Positions 43,516-52,279 of a DNA stretch of 64,000 bases are shown in pieces (within the stretch, counting starts at the first letter, position 1; each line of letters starts with the position of its first letter). Origin of the DNA: Clostridia bacterium (GTDB lineage Bacteria; Bacillota; Clostridia; Christensenellales; Borkfalkiaceae). The position numbers and the translations under genes are program-made. The notes below the pieces were generated by a model. That model had not been told where the DNA came from and did not search any database. It saw nothing but the letters and a program-made list of their open reading frames with translations. The stretch lies in contig JAFVUV010000011.1 in assembly GCA_017502525.1 (NCBI GenBank), positions 1-64,000 of the forward strand, read 5' to 3'.

Positions 43516-44739
43516 TCATTTGTTTTTCTTATGCTCTTCTAATAGCCTATAATACTGTTCTATACAAGTTTGCGCCGAGGCGTTCCAGCTTTTTACAAGC
43601 GTTTTATTTGCCATATGCGAAATCTCCTTTAATCTTTCTCTATCGGTTATTGCCGATATGATTTTACTTGAATAATCTTTTACGTTGTTAGCAGAAATAT
43701 AGCCGTTTATACCGTCATTTATCTCTTCGCTAACGCCCGTATTCTCTATTGCAATCGTGGGCGTAAACTGGCTTGCCGCCTCAAATTTTGTCAGCGCACA
43801 AGAGTCTTTAACCGACGGAAACAAGTGCAAATCGGCACGGCGATAATAGCACTTCAAAAGGTCTCTATCAAAAACTTCTCCTGCCATAACGATATCGTTA
43901 ATTATGCCTAATTCTTCTGCTAAATTCACGATATTATCTTTGTCTTTCCCCCCGCCAACTATTAACATTTTAAATTGAACGCCAGCCTCTTTTATTGCTT
44001 TTAAACTTTCTAATAAAAAGCCTATATTTTTGCACTCCATTTCTAGTCTTGACGCAAATACGAAAACGTTGTTAAAACTATCACTAATTCCGTGTTTTTC
44101 GTATATGATTTTGTTTGCGATGGAAATATCAATACTCTCCGTCATGTCGGTAGCGTTTGGTAACACTTGCATAGGTCTATCGACACCGTTTTTTCGATAG
44201 TTTTCTTTTGTAATATTACTAACGGGCATAACCAAATCAGCTTTATTTACTATTTTGTATCCGCGTTTAACTAAATTTTTACAAATTGGTTTAAATTTTA
44301 TATAAGTTGGATATTCGCTATCAAACATGCCGTGTCCGTGATAAACGATAGGCAAGCCGTTCTTTTTTGCGTATTTCATAAAAAAGGTACTCATGCCCCA
44401 AACAGAGTGAACGTCCACCACGTCTATTTGCATTTTTTCAATCAACTTTTTAAGTTTTTTATCAATCGCCGGAACTGGTTGACTATCGCCCCACGACTTA
44501 GGTATAGGAAAACTTTTAGCCCTAATAACAGGATACGGTGCGTTGTCTTGATACCCTTTTACCGCACCTGTAAACACGGCAACGTTAACCTTTCCACTTG
44601 CCATAAACGCTTTTGCCAAGTTATCCACCACGAAAGACACCCCGCCAAAGGTAGGAAAAAATATATCCGTAACTATCGCTACGTTAAGTTTGTCTTTACT
44701 ATAGAAATTTTCTAATAGTTTTTCGTTGTGAATTTGCAT
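43516..44739 (-). CDS. GT4-family glycosyltransferase
   Basis: The product is 407 residues from ATG at 44739. The N-terminal Rossmann half has DIFFPTFGGVSFVVDNLA (near residues 24-41) and YHGHGMF. The C-terminal half carries the GT4 donor-binding region with FPSVKDSCALTKFEAAS (near 315), including the E of the EX7E-type motif. It probably transfers a sugar from a nucleotide donor to a lipid or glycan at the inner membrane face. Substrates are unknown. It is a paralogue of the enzyme at 46411. Confidence 0.85.
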   Translation of the reverse strand: MQIHNEKLLENFYSKDKLNVAIVTDIFFPTFGGVSFVVDNLAKAFMASGKVNVAVFTGAVKGYQDNAPYPVIRAKSFPIPKSWGDSQPVPAIDKKLKKLIEKMQIDVVDVHSVWGMSTFFMKYAKKNGLPIVYHGHGMFDSEYPTYIKFKPICKNLVKRGYKIVNKADLVMPVSNITKENYRKNGVDRPMQVLPNATDMTESIDISIANKIIYEKHGISDSFNNVFVFASRLEMECKNIGFLLESLKAIKEAGVQFKMLIVGGGKDKDNIVNLAEELGIINDIVMAGEVFDRDLLKCYYRRADLHLFPSVKDSCALTKFEAASQFTPTIAIENTGVSEEINDGINGYISANNVKDYSSKIISAITDRERLKEISHMANKTLVKSWNASAQTCIEQYYRLLEEHKKNK

Positions 44740-44827
44740 ATAAACCACCCTTTTAATTCTTAAACATATTAACATAATCGGCTTTTCCTTGTCAAGTTTT
44801 GGTTGCTTTTGTTTTTTCGTTTTTAAG

Positions 44828-44856
44828 TTGACATCAAAATTAGTTTGTAGTATAAT
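44828..44856 (+). promoter_or_regulatory. Promoter of flippase-like gene (leaderless)
   Basis: TTGACA (44828-44833) and TATAAT (44851-44856) with a 17-base spacer. The ATG at 44866 is 9 bases after the -10 box, so the mRNA would begin within about 3 bases of the start codon. Confidence 0.75.
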
Positions 44857-44865
44857 GACATTACT

Positions 44866-46332
44866 ATGGCTGAGAAAAAAAAGATTTCATCAAAAATCAA
44901 AGATTATCAAACCAAAGAAAAAAAAGCGAGAAAAGAACTTCTAGACGTTATCAATACGGAAATTGATAATTCTAAAAAACCCAAAGAAGTCAATATAGTA
45001 AAAGCCGATTTCGTTGAAGCTAAATCAAAAAAATCTTCAGCCAAAACTATGGTTGTGGAAAGAGTATGGGGCGTTAACAAAGAAAAAGACGCAATCATAA
45101 GTAAAAAACAACGAATTTTCAAAAGACTTTTTACGGCTGCTTTTATTGTTTTCGTAGTAGGCGTATTAATTTACACCGCTTATAACGACTTTTTTGCTCC
45201 GGGCGAAAACAGAAAAATACCCGAATGGAGCGATTTTAAGGCTCTTTTAATAGACAGCTGGTATTACCTTGTCGTTGCGCTTTTGTGTTTACTTGGCGGT
45301 CTTCTTGCTAAGGGTAGTAAACTTGCTATTATGTGCAAAAAAATGACCGGTAAAGCACACTTTAAAACTTGCTTTGAAACAGGTATTATTGGAACTTATT
45401 ACAACAATATTACCCCGCTTGCCGTTGGTGGCCAGCCGTTTGAAATTTATCACCTTTCAAAACACGGCGTTCATGGTGGCGTTGCATCTTCATTGCCTAT
45501 CGCGGCGTACATAACCAACCAACTTTCGTTCGTCTCTCTCGGTGGTATATCCTTAGGATTATACACTTCTAACGTATTGAAACTACCTTCGTCGCTAGCA
45601 GTGTTTACCGACGCTTTTACCGTAATGACGATTATCGGTATGGCTTGTTGTTCAGTGATGCCATTGCTCGTGCTTTTGTTCTGTTTCATGCCAAAGACTT
45701 GTTCAAAGATAGTACAGTTTGTAATGTACCTAGGCGGAAAACTGCGTATCGTACGCGACCCGAAGAAAACGACGATTAAAACTATTAAAGTTATAATACA
45801 AAATGCAGAATGCCTTAAGCAACTTTCAAAAAGCCAGTTTATCTTGCTCTCCTCTTTCTTTTTAAGTTTTTTAGAGCATATATTAAACGCGTCAATTGCT
45901 TTCTTCGTATTACTCGCATTTACCTTCCCCGGTGAATTATTCGGGGGCGCAAATCCTAGTTTTGAACTTTTATATTTGCAAGTTCTACAAATTTGCTTTA
46001 TGTTGTTCTTGTCGGTATCGTTTATTCCAACCCCCGGCAACTCTGGTGCGGCGGACTTATCTTTCTTTAACTTATTTAAACAAGGGTTACCCGCTGGCTT
46101 TGCCTTCCCCGCGATGGCTGTTTGGAGATTCTTCTCGTTCTATAGTTCAATAATAATCGGCTTTACTTTTGCTAGCATTAAAAAGAAAAACGATAAAAAA
46201 CGCGAAGCAAATGCGGTAGAACAAACTTCTAAAAACAACGAACAACAAGTTGAAGTAAAACCAAACGATACAAACGACCAAATTACTTCCCTCAATCCGA
46301 CTCCATCTAAGACGGACGACGCTACAAATTAG
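44866..46332 (+). CDS. UPF0104/lysylphosphatidylglycerol-flippase-like membrane protein
   Basis: The product is 488 residues. A soluble basic N-terminus of about 85 residues precedes roughly eight membrane segments. Motifs of the family are visible: YYNNITPLAVGGQPFEIYHL (near 180-199), and near the end FIPTPGNSGAADLSFFNLF (near 385). The family includes the flippase half of MprF and glycolipid-linked proteins. The C-terminal 50 residues are polar. Its place between two glycosyltransferases suggests a role in moving or anchoring a glycolipid. No ribosome site precedes ATG, in keeping with a leaderless mRNA. Confidence 0.8.
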   Translation: MAEKKKISSKIKDYQTKEKKARKELLDVINTEIDNSKKPKEVNIVKADFVEAKSKKSSAKTMVVERVWGVNKEKDAIISKKQRIFKRLFTAAFIVFVVGVLIYTAYNDFFAPGENRKIPEWSDFKALLIDSWYYLVVALLCLLGGLLAKGSKLAIMCKKMTGKAHFKTCFETGIIGTYYNNITPLAVGGQPFEIYHLSKHGVHGGVASSLPIAAYITNQLSFVSLGGISLGLYTSNVLKLPSSLAVFTDAFTVMTIIGMACCSVMPLLVLLFCFMPKTCSKIVQFVMYLGGKLRIVRDPKKTTIKTIKVIIQNAECLKQLSKSQFILLSSFFLSFLEHILNASIAFFVLLAFTFPGELFGGANPSFELLYLQVLQICFMLFLSVSFIPTPGNSGAADLSFFNLFKQGLPAGFAFPAMAVWRFFSFYSSIIIGFTFASIKKKNDKKREANAVEQTSKNNEQQVEVKPNDTNDQITSLNPTPSKTDDATN

Positions 46333-46351
46333 TAATTATTTAACGACTTAT

Positions 46352-46391
46352 AAAACCTCACCCCACACGGAAAGTGTGGGGTGAGGTTTTT
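46352..46391. terminator. Terminator between flippase-like and GT4 genes
   Basis: 17-base arms (46352-46368 and 46374-46390) with a 5-base loop and flanking A/T runs. It serves convergent genes. Confidence 0.88.
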
Positions 46392-46410
46392 AATTTCATT
46401 ATTCTCTTTT

Positions 46411-47625
46411 TTATTTTTTCTTGTTTTTATTCTTTCTTTTATTCTTTTTAAGTTGCTCTAATTCTCGTTGTTTATTTTTGTAGTTTTCAATCACTTGTTT
46501 ATACTTTTCAACCACTTCTTCGCCAACCATATCCCAACTGCGATAAATAGTTTTACGCGCGTTATCACCCGCTTGTTTTACAAGTTCCGGGTTAGAACAA
46601 AGTTCGATAAGTTTATTCGAAAAACTTTCTATTGTCTCATCACACAAAAACCCGTTCACACCGTCTTCAACCAGTTCCGCACTACAAGAAGACGCAACGA
46701 CTAACGACGCTTTATTATGCGCCGCCGCCTCTACTTTTGCAACAGGCGCCATATCGCAAGTTGACGGATACAATATCAAATCACTTCTAAGATAATACGC
46801 TTGTAACATTTGGGAATCGGATACTTGACCTGTAAAAATACATTTATCGGTAATTCCCAACTTCTCTGCATAGTCGTATACTTCTTGATAGTCGAATCCT
46901 CCGCCCACGAAGAGCATCTTAAAATCTTCACCCTTATCTTTAAGCACTTTCAACCCGTCGCAAATAAGTTTAAGGTTTTTATACCAAACCATTCTGCCAA
47001 GGAAAAGGAATACGTTTTTTTGTCCTTTTAATTCGTGCAACTCGTTTACTTTTTCAATCAACTGCTCTGCGTTGTCTGGATAAGTAAAGTTGGTTCCGTT
47101 ACGAACGACAACCGCATCGCCCTTATAACCGTAACTTCTTAAAACGTCCACCGAACGTTGACTAACCGTCCAAACGCTATCCGCCTTATTATACACTTTG
47201 ATAATGTATTTAAGTGCAAAGTTAACCCAAAATTTGTTTCCTTTATAAACCCTTTCAAAATCGGCTTTGTATTGCGTATGCAAAGTAGCAACTACGGGAA
47301 CTTTGCATTTTTTGCCAAGTTTTAATGCTATTCTTCCCATAGTATACGGTGAGTGGGCATGCAAAATATCAAACTTTTCTTTTTGCATGCGTCTTTTAAA
47401 CTTCAAATCAAAAGCGGGAACACCGCAACGATATTTTTCCGGCGCAGGAAGAGAAAAGCATCTAACAACTTCAAACTCATCCGTTTCTTTATATTTTTTT
47501 GCAGGTTTAGGTGTGGCAAGATAACTGCACTCTATTTTATTTACGCTTTGCGCGTAATATTTAGATACGTTTATCGCACCGTCAACAATAGGATAATACG
47601 TATCTATGAACTGACAAACTTTCAT
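46411..47625 (-). CDS. GT4-family glycosyltransferase
   Basis: The product is 404 residues. It shows MKVCQFIDTYYPIVDGAI at the start, LHAHSPYTMGRIAL (near 90) and, in the donor domain, FLGRMVWYKNLK (near 210) and YPSTCDMAPVAKVEAAA (near 297), typical of GT4. It has a lysine-rich tail (KKNKRKNKNKKK), which may hold it at the anionic membrane. The Glf gene lies 11 bases upstream in the same operon, so it may use or build on galactofuranose, by context only. Confidence 0.85.
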   Translation of the reverse strand: MKVCQFIDTYYPIVDGAINVSKYYAQSVNKIECSYLATPKPAKKYKETDEFEVVRCFSLPAPEKYRCGVPAFDLKFKRRMQKEKFDILHAHSPYTMGRIALKLGKKCKVPVVATLHTQYKADFERVYKGNKFWVNFALKYIIKVYNKADSVWTVSQRSVDVLRSYGYKGDAVVVRNGTNFTYPDNAEQLIEKVNELHELKGQKNVFLFLGRMVWYKNLKLICDGLKVLKDKGEDFKMLFVGGGFDYQEVYDYAEKLGITDKCIFTGQVSDSQMLQAYYLRSDLILYPSTCDMAPVAKVEAAAHNKASLVVASSCSAELVEDGVNGFLCDETIESFSNKLIELCSNPELVKQAGDNARKTIYRSWDMVGEEVVEKYKQVIENYKNKQRELEQLKKNKRKNKNKKK

Positions 47626-47636
47626 ATTGTTCTCTC

Positions 47637-48824
47637 TTAGTCTTTTTTCTTTAGGGCGGGAATTGTGGACATATCAAATTCTTCGCCTTCAATTTTAGCA
47701 AAAAGATTAATAGCGTTCTTTACCGCTTGGTCCATATTCAAATATCTATAAGTTCCCAATCTACCTAACAAATAAAGGTTTTTGTAGTTTTTAGCTTCTT
47801 GTTCGTATTTATCGTAATCAACCTTATTCCTGCCCGTAGTAACGGGATAGTAGGGTATGTTTCTGCCTTTTTTATGATTAACTGCGTATTCTTTAACGAT
47901 AACCGTACTGTCTTTGGGCTTGCAAGTAAATTTAGTAAACTCCGTAATTCTCGTATACGACGCAGACGTGGTATAGTTTACCACAGAGGCGGGTTGGAAA
48001 GACGATTGTTTTAATGTTTGGAATTTAAATTTAAGACTTCTATACGGCAAAACGCCGTACTTATAGTCAAAAAGTTCATCCACGCAACCGGTATAAATAA
48101 GCGTTCCGTCAAGAACTCTACCGCCAAAATAAATTTGACCGTCTTTTAATGCAATTTCTTTCTTAAGGTCGGTTTTAAGTTTAAGTTTAATTCTTGGATG
48201 ACGCAAAATATTAGAAATCAATTGCGTAAAACCCTTTTGTGGCATAACTTGATATTTGTCGCTAAAATAACCGTCGTCGTTAGAAACTTTTACGGGGACT
48301 CTGCCCATAATGGTTTGTCCTAACTGCTCGGGTTTACATCCCCATTGTTTCATAGTATAAATATAGAATATGTATTTATAAACGAAGTCTGCAAACTCGC
48401 GCAAAAGGGGATTTTCACTCTTTCTAAGTTCTAAAATAGGAATTTGATTACCTTCACCCACTTCAGTTTTTAGCGCTTCTTCGATACACAAAGCCTTTGA
48501 CAGTGGGAAAAGTGAATATAACGACGTAAGGTTAAACGGCACGGGCACGTATTTATCCTTTCTAACCCTTGCAACAACCTTGTGTTTATATTCGTTCCAC
48601 TCGGTAAATTTAGACAAAAACTCAAAAACTTCTTCATCGTTGGTGTGAAAAACGTGCGGGCCGTACGCTTGCACCAAAATACCGTTTTTGTCATAATAAT
48701 CGTATATGTTTCCACCTATGTTTTCGCGTTTATCTACGACTATTACGTCCTTGCCACTTTCGGCAAGTAATCTCGCAATCGTCGCACCTGAAAGGCCTGC
48801 GCCCACTACTATAACTTTCTCCAT
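47637..48824 (-). CDS. glf: UDP-galactopyranose mutase
   Basis: The product is 395 residues from ATG at 48824. The FAD-binding start VIVVGAGLSGATIARLLA is followed by ENIGGNIYDY, AYGPHVFHTND (near 64-74) and MKQWGCKPEQL, which are family signatures. The C-terminal LLGRLGTYRYLNMDQAV is also conserved. It turns UDP-Galp into UDP-Galf, the precursor of galactofuranose in surface glycans. It heads a two-gene unit with the GT4 enzyme at 46411. Confidence 0.95.
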   Translation of the reverse strand: MEKVIVVGAGLSGATIARLLAESGKDVIVVDKRENIGGNIYDYYDKNGILVQAYGPHVFHTNDEEVFEFLSKFTEWNEYKHKVVARVRKDKYVPVPFNLTSLYSLFPLSKALCIEEALKTEVGEGNQIPILELRKSENPLLREFADFVYKYIFYIYTMKQWGCKPEQLGQTIMGRVPVKVSNDDGYFSDKYQVMPQKGFTQLISNILRHPRIKLKLKTDLKKEIALKDGQIYFGGRVLDGTLIYTGCVDELFDYKYGVLPYRSLKFKFQTLKQSSFQPASVVNYTTSASYTRITEFTKFTCKPKDSTVIVKEYAVNHKKGRNIPYYPVTTGRNKVDYDKYEQEAKNYKNLYLLGRLGTYRYLNMDQAVKNAINLFAKIEGEEFDMSTIPALKKKD

Positions 48825-48883
48825 ATCGTTTCCCTTTAATATACAAATGAACAAATAACGCTAAATCGCGTCTTTAATAAGTA

Positions 48884-50062
48884 TTATTTTTTATTTTTAA
48901 GTTCTTTTACGAACTCAGCAATTCGTTCGGTTGCTTCTATCAAGTCCTTTATGCTGTAAGCATAAGAGCACCTAACGTAATATTTACCAAAATCGCCGAA
49001 AGCATTACCCGGAACAACTGCGACCTTCTTCTCTTCTAAAAGTTTCGTTGCGAACTCTTCGCCTGTAAGTCCCGTGCTTTCAACCGAAGGGAATATGTAA
49101 AATGCACCTTTGGGTTCAAAACACTCTAGCCCCATTTTTTTGAAGGCATCACACATTAAACGTCGACGCTTATTGTACTCGTCGCACATTTCCCTAACCG
49201 TTTCAAAATTGTTCTCCCTTCCGCTTTTTAAGGCTTGAAGCGCAGCATATTGCGAAAAAATCGGTGCACAAATGGTGGTGTACTGATGAATTTTAAGCAT
49301 TGCCGAAGTCAAATCGTTGTTTGCGCATACAAAACCTATACGCCAGCCGGTCATTGCGAACGCTTTTGAAAAACCGTTGATTAAAATCACCCTGTCTTTC
49401 ATTTCTGGGAAAGACGCGATTGAGCAGTGTGGTGCACCATAAGTAAGTTCCGCGTAAATCTCGTCAGAAATAACGAGTAGGTCGTATTTTAAAATAACGG
49501 GAATAATCTTTTCGATATATTCTCTTTCCATAATGCCACCCGTTGGGTTATTAGGATAAGGAAAGATAATTGCTTTGGTCTTTTTGGTTATAACTTGTTC
49601 TATCGCTTCAGGCGTAAGTTTAAAACCGTTTTTGCCGTCCGTAGGAATAGGCACGGCAACACCGCCCGATAGTTCTACGCACGGTTTATAAGAAACGTAG
49701 CTTGGGTCGGGAACTAAAATCTCGTCGCCTTCATCAACTACCGCGCGCAAAGCAAGGTCAATCGCTTCGCTAGCGCCAACCGTCACTATAATATCGTCGG
49801 ATGAAAATTCCACGCCGAACGAGCGCATTAGATATCCCGAAATTTCCGTGCGCAGTGCGGGAAGCCCTTTGTTAGACGTATATTGCGTATATCCGCGCTT
49901 AATAACGTTAATACCAGCGTCGCGGATATCCCACGGGGTGATAAAATCAGGCTCGCCCACGCCAAGCGAAATAACGTCTTTCCTCTCAGCAACGATATCG
50001 AAAAACTTTCTTATCCCCGAAGGTTTAATATTTTTTGCGTGTTTACTTACAAAATCTCTCAT
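48884..50062 (-). CDS. Class I/II PLP-dependent aminotransferase
   Basis: The product is 392 residues. Motifs of the aspartate-aminotransferase fold are present: GVGEPDF, YPNNPTGG (near 169-176), SDEIYAELTYG, and the PLP lysine in NGFSKAFAMTGWRIG (Lys near residue 233). The final arginine is in YYVRCSYAYS. The substrate cannot be fixed; the group often acts on aromatic or aspartate-type amino acids. It overlaps the Lrp/AsnC regulator by 4 bases (ATGA), which suggests amino acid-responsive control. Confidence 0.92.
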   Translation of the reverse strand: MRDFVSKHAKNIKPSGIRKFFDIVAERKDVISLGVGEPDFITPWDIRDAGINVIKRGYTQYTSNKGLPALRTEISGYLMRSFGVEFSSDDIIVTVGASEAIDLALRAVVDEGDEILVPDPSYVSYKPCVELSGGVAVPIPTDGKNGFKLTPEAIEQVITKKTKAIIFPYPNNPTGGIMEREYIEKIIPVILKYDLLVISDEIYAELTYGAPHCSIASFPEMKDRVILINGFSKAFAMTGWRIGFVCANNDLTSAMLKIHQYTTICAPIFSQYAALQALKSGRENNFETVREMCDEYNKRRRLMCDAFKKMGLECFEPKGAFYIFPSVESTGLTGEEFATKLLEEKKVAVVPGNAFGDFGKYYVRCSYAYSIKDLIEATERIAEFVKELKNKK

Positions 50063-50550
50063 GCTTGTATAAGTTGTCTTCTACTTTCTCCACTCTGTTT
50101 GGTAACCTGCCCTTCAATTTTATATCTTTTCAATATAAAGTGAGTTTGGACGCTAGTTATCCCTTCGATAACGCTAAGCTTTTCTGAAACGAATTTAGCG
50201 ATATCAGTTATGTGATTGCCTTCAACGAAAACCGCAAGGTCAAAAACCCCGCTCATAAGATATAAACTTTGAACTTCGTCAAAATTGTAAAGTTGTTCGG
50301 CGTAACTGTCAAAACCTTTAAGTTTTTGCGGTGCAACCTTTACTTCGATAAGTGCTTGAACTTTTTTGTCAGCAAGAGCCTCGTTATTGATTATGGCGGC
50401 ATACTTAACTATAACCCCTTCCGCTTCAAGTTCTTTCACAGCGTTCGCCACTTCGTTTTCCGCGACAGCGGTCATGGCGGCAAGTTGCGCGTAAGTGTAT
50501 CTTGCATTTTCGGTAAGAAGTTTAACTAATTCTTTTTTAAGTTTTTCCAT
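50059..50550 (-). CDS. Lrp/AsnC-family regulator
   Basis: The product is 163 residues from ATG at 50550, with GGAGGG upstream. The N-terminal winged helix (residues about 1-48) is followed by an alpha-beta RAM-type effector domain (ALIEVKVAPQ, LMSGVFDLAVFVEG). The DNA-binding part is somewhat divergent from classical Lrp. It is coupled to the aminotransferase and probably controls it and itself, sensing an amino acid. Its promoter is back-to-back with that of the gene at 50674. Confidence 0.88.
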   Translation of the reverse strand: MEKLKKELVKLLTENARYTYAQLAAMTAVAENEVANAVKELEAEGVIVKYAAIINNEALADKKVQALIEVKVAPQKLKGFDSYAEQLYNFDEVQSLYLMSGVFDLAVFVEGNHITDIAKFVSEKLSVIEGITSVQTHFILKRYKIEGQVTKQSGESRRQLIQA

Positions 50551-50590
50551 AATCCCTCCGAGTGATTTTTCCAATTTTATTCTATTATAC

Positions 50591-50619
50591 ATTGTACATT
50601 TTTAAAACCGTTTTGTCAA
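50591..50619 (-). promoter_or_regulatory. Lrp-gene promoter
   Basis: On the minus strand TTGACA (50619-50614) and TACAAT (50596-50591) with 17 bases between. Its -35 box is only 8 bases from that of the divergent promoter. Confidence 0.7.
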
Positions 50620-50627
50620 TACAAAAG

Positions 50628-50656
50628 TTGATTTAATTTATTTATTGTGTTACAAT
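50628..50656 (+). promoter_or_regulatory. Promoter of gene at 50674
   Basis: TTGATT (50628-50633) and TACAAT (50651-50656) with 17 bases between. An Lrp-type protein bound here could affect both directions. Confidence 0.65.
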
Positions 50657-50673
50657 AAATTCAAGGAGTTATT

Positions 50674-50934
50674 ATGATAAGAATTTGGGCAAAGGTTTTA
50701 GTTAAAGGAAAAATCGCTAGTCAATACGTTTTTGAGCGCGATAACGAAATAGATTATTCAGAATTTTTCGATTACGTTAGGGAGATTTGCGAAAACTTAG
50801 ATATCCCCACCCCCGTAGTCATAAAAACTCATCTATTTAATTTTGCCAAATATAACGTTTTAAGATTTGGGGCGGACGATTTTTTAGAACCTATCCCGTT
50901 CGATAAACTTATTTTAGAAAATATATTTTCGTAA
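50674..50934 (+). CDS. Hypothetical 86-residue protein
   Basis: It has a good AAGGAG site and own promoter. The product is alpha-beta (IRIWAKVLVKGKIASQYVFE; later TPVVIKTHLFNFAKYN and FGADDF) with no signal peptide. It resembles small clostridial conserved proteins without assigned function. It is divergent from the Lrp/aminotransferase pair, which may indicate shared control. No function is proposed. Confidence 0.7.
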   Translation: MIRIWAKVLVKGKIASQYVFERDNEIDYSEFFDYVREICENLDIPTPVVIKTHLFNFAKYNVLRFGADDFLEPIPFDKLILENIFS

Positions 50935-50985
50935 ACCGCATATTTCCCCTATAACTACACAAACTTTTTTGTAAAGGGGGTAAGT

Positions 50986-51201
50986 ATGAAGATTACGACT
51001 ATCATTGCGTTCACGTTAGTGATTATAGGCGCACTCGTTTGGCTACTCGTTGGGTTGTTTAACTTCAACCTTGTTGCGTTTATTTTCGGCGCAGGCGGTG
51101 CTGCGATAATTTCGCGTTTAATATATTCACTAGTGGGAATTTCGGCATTGTGGATGCTCTTTTACTGGGCGGTATATCATCCGTTCAGACATATCGACTA
51201 A
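50986..51201 (+). CDS. DUF378-type small membrane protein
   Basis: The product is 71 residues with two membrane segments (about 5-28 and 35-60). The LVIIGALVWLLVGLFNFNLV region and the GAGGAAIISRLIYSLVG region match the DUF378 family as I know it. Function is unknown. It follows an AAAGGGGG site and ends before a terminator. Confidence 0.8.
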   Translation: MKITTIIAFTLVIIGALVWLLVGLFNFNLVAFIFGAGGAAIISRLIYSLVGISALWMLFYWAVYHPFRHID

Positions 51202-51218
51202 TTAATCGAAATGTTATT

Positions 51219-51257
51219 AAAAAGTGGCTAACCTTTATTAAGGGTAGCCACTTTTTC
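51219..51257. terminator. Terminator
   Basis: AAAAAGTGGCTAACCTT and AAGGGTAGCCACTTTTT arms with one mismatch, between the DUF378 gene and convergent queT. Confidence 0.8.
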
Positions 51258-51284
51258 GTTTGATTTTTACTTCTATTTTACATT

Positions 51285-51788
51285 TTACTTTTTATTAAAT
51301 TTTTTTGCTATCGCAAGGTAAACCGAACAACCTAATGCGTAAACTGATAGCGTTTGCCCTGCTAGTAATAAACATACTTGAACAATGTAAACGTACTCAA
51401 TCGCACCGTAACAGTACACCCAAATTACAGGCAATAAAAACGCGTTTAATAACACGGGGAAAAGTCCGCCGACAAAAATTTTAAGAAAGGTGTTTTTTAT
51501 AAGTTTGCCAACGCCTAAAGTTAATATTGATGCGCCCAACGTGATTAAACTGCCAAGCACAACGTCTAACGGTGCGCACGCCGTTATCAAATTAGAAAAG
51601 GCGCAACCGATAAACAATGCCGGAACAGCCTCTGGAAACAACAAGGGCAAAACGGCCAGTGCCTCACTCAAACGAACTTGCACCGCGCCACTCGCTATCG
51701 GGGCGGTAATAAGAGAAGTTACGATATATAAGGCAGAAATAATGCCTGCCCTTGCAATTTTGACAGTAACGTTTTTATTTTTTAACAT
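51285..51788 (-). CDS. queT: QueT-family queuosine precursor transporter (ECF S component)
   Basis: The product is 167 residues with about five membrane segments. Family motifs are IISALYIVTSLITAPIASGA and VRLSEALAVLPLLFPEAVPAL (near residues 38-58), plus GCAFSNL. QueT brings in preQ1 or preQ0, usually with a shared ECF energising module. A preQ1-I riboswitch stands directly before the gene, which supports the substrate. Its ribosome site (AAAAGG) is inside the hairpin next to the start codon. Confidence 0.92.
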   Translation of the reverse strand: MLKNKNVTVKIARAGIISALYIVTSLITAPIASGAVQVRLSEALAVLPLLFPEAVPALFIGCAFSNLITACAPLDVVLGSLITLGASILTLGVGKLIKNTFLKIFVGGLFPVLLNAFLLPVIWVYCYGAIEYVYIVQVCLLLAGQTLSVYALGCSVYLAIAKKFNKK

Positions 51789-51789
51789 G

Positions 51790-51834
51790 AAAAAACCTTT
51801 TCTACGAACAACACTTGCCCAAAGAAAAGGTTTT
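51790..51834 (-). terminator. Riboswitch expression platform
   Basis: AAAACCTTTTCT (minus strand 51834-51823) pairs with AGAAAAGGTTTT (51803-51792), then T-run and ATG within two bases. The 3' arm holds the AAAAGG ribosome site, so the hairpin can stop transcription and hide the site. Upstream AAGGTTTT could compete for the 5' arm, and ACAACACTT (minus strand) complements AAGTGTTGT in the loop. Confidence 0.7.
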
Positions 51835-51847
51835 ATTATTCCTATTT

Positions 51848-51885
51848 CTCGGTTGTTTTATAGAAGTGTTGTCCGAAAACCTTCT
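51848..51885 (-). promoter_or_regulatory. preQ1-I riboswitch aptamer
   Basis: On the minus strand P1 is AGAAG (51885-51881) with CTTCT (51866-51862). The loop contains TTCGG and the A-rich tail ATAAAACAACCGAG ends in CCGAG, which pairs with TTCGG to form the H-type pseudoknot of class I preQ1 aptamers. Size (38 bases), tail and the queT gene downstream all fit. Confidence 0.88.
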
Positions 51886-51892
51886 TAAGTCA

Positions 51893-51921
51893 ATTATAGC
51901 GATTTGCACCCAAAATAGCAA
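51893..51921 (-). promoter_or_regulatory. queT promoter
   Basis: On the minus strand TTGCTA (51921-51916) and TATAAT (51898-51893) with 17 bases between; transcription would begin just before the aptamer. Confidence 0.75.
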
Positions 51922-51944
51922 GCGTTTACTATCTCTTTTTTATA

Positions 51945-51985
51945 AAAGTAACGCCGAGCAAATTTTTGCTCGGCGTTACTTTTTA
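51945..51985. terminator. Terminator overlapping a stop codon
   Basis: GTAACGCCGAGCAAA and TTTGCTCGGCGTTAC with A and T flanks. It ends the CotF-type gene (stop at 51983-51985) and insulates the queT promoter. Confidence 0.85.
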
Positions 51986-52270
51986 ACTTAATTGAGATTT
52001 TACTTTTGAAAATTTAGTTTTTTGTTCTTGTAAAACTTGTTCGGGCGCGCTTTCAACTTGATAATAGCCGTGCTCGGTCATTTCAAAAAACACTTTGATT
52101 TGGTCGTCAGTCGCTTGATTCCAATGCTCGCGAATAAGCGTTCTAAACCCCTTGCTTACCCCTTCGGTCATAGCCGTTGAGTAAATCTTAACAAGACTTT
52201 TTTCAAGGTTTAACATATCTTGTAAACTATCTTTTTCGTTTAGCGTAATGTCTGCTTTATAATTATCCAT
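51983..52270 (-). CDS. CotF-domain spore coat-like protein
   Basis: The product is 95 residues, helical. It has ITLNEKDSLQDMLNLEKSLV and HWNQATDDQIKVFFEMTEHGYYQ, the pattern of the Coat F domain (a ferritin-like fold). These proteins are found in endospore-forming Firmicutes. It lies 9 bases after the small gene upstream, so they form a pair. The role in sporulation is inferred from the family. Confidence 0.82.
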   Translation of the reverse strand: MDNYKADITLNEKDSLQDMLNLEKSLVKIYSTAMTEGVSKGFRTLIREHWNQATDDQIKVFFEMTEHGYYQVESAPEQVLQEQKTKFSKVKSQLS

Positions 52271-52279
52271 AATTCCCCC

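Noticed and set aside
44332-44715. A 127-codon + frame inside the GT4 gene
   Set aside because: It is antisense to a clear glycosyltransferase gene, has no ribosome site and matches no family.
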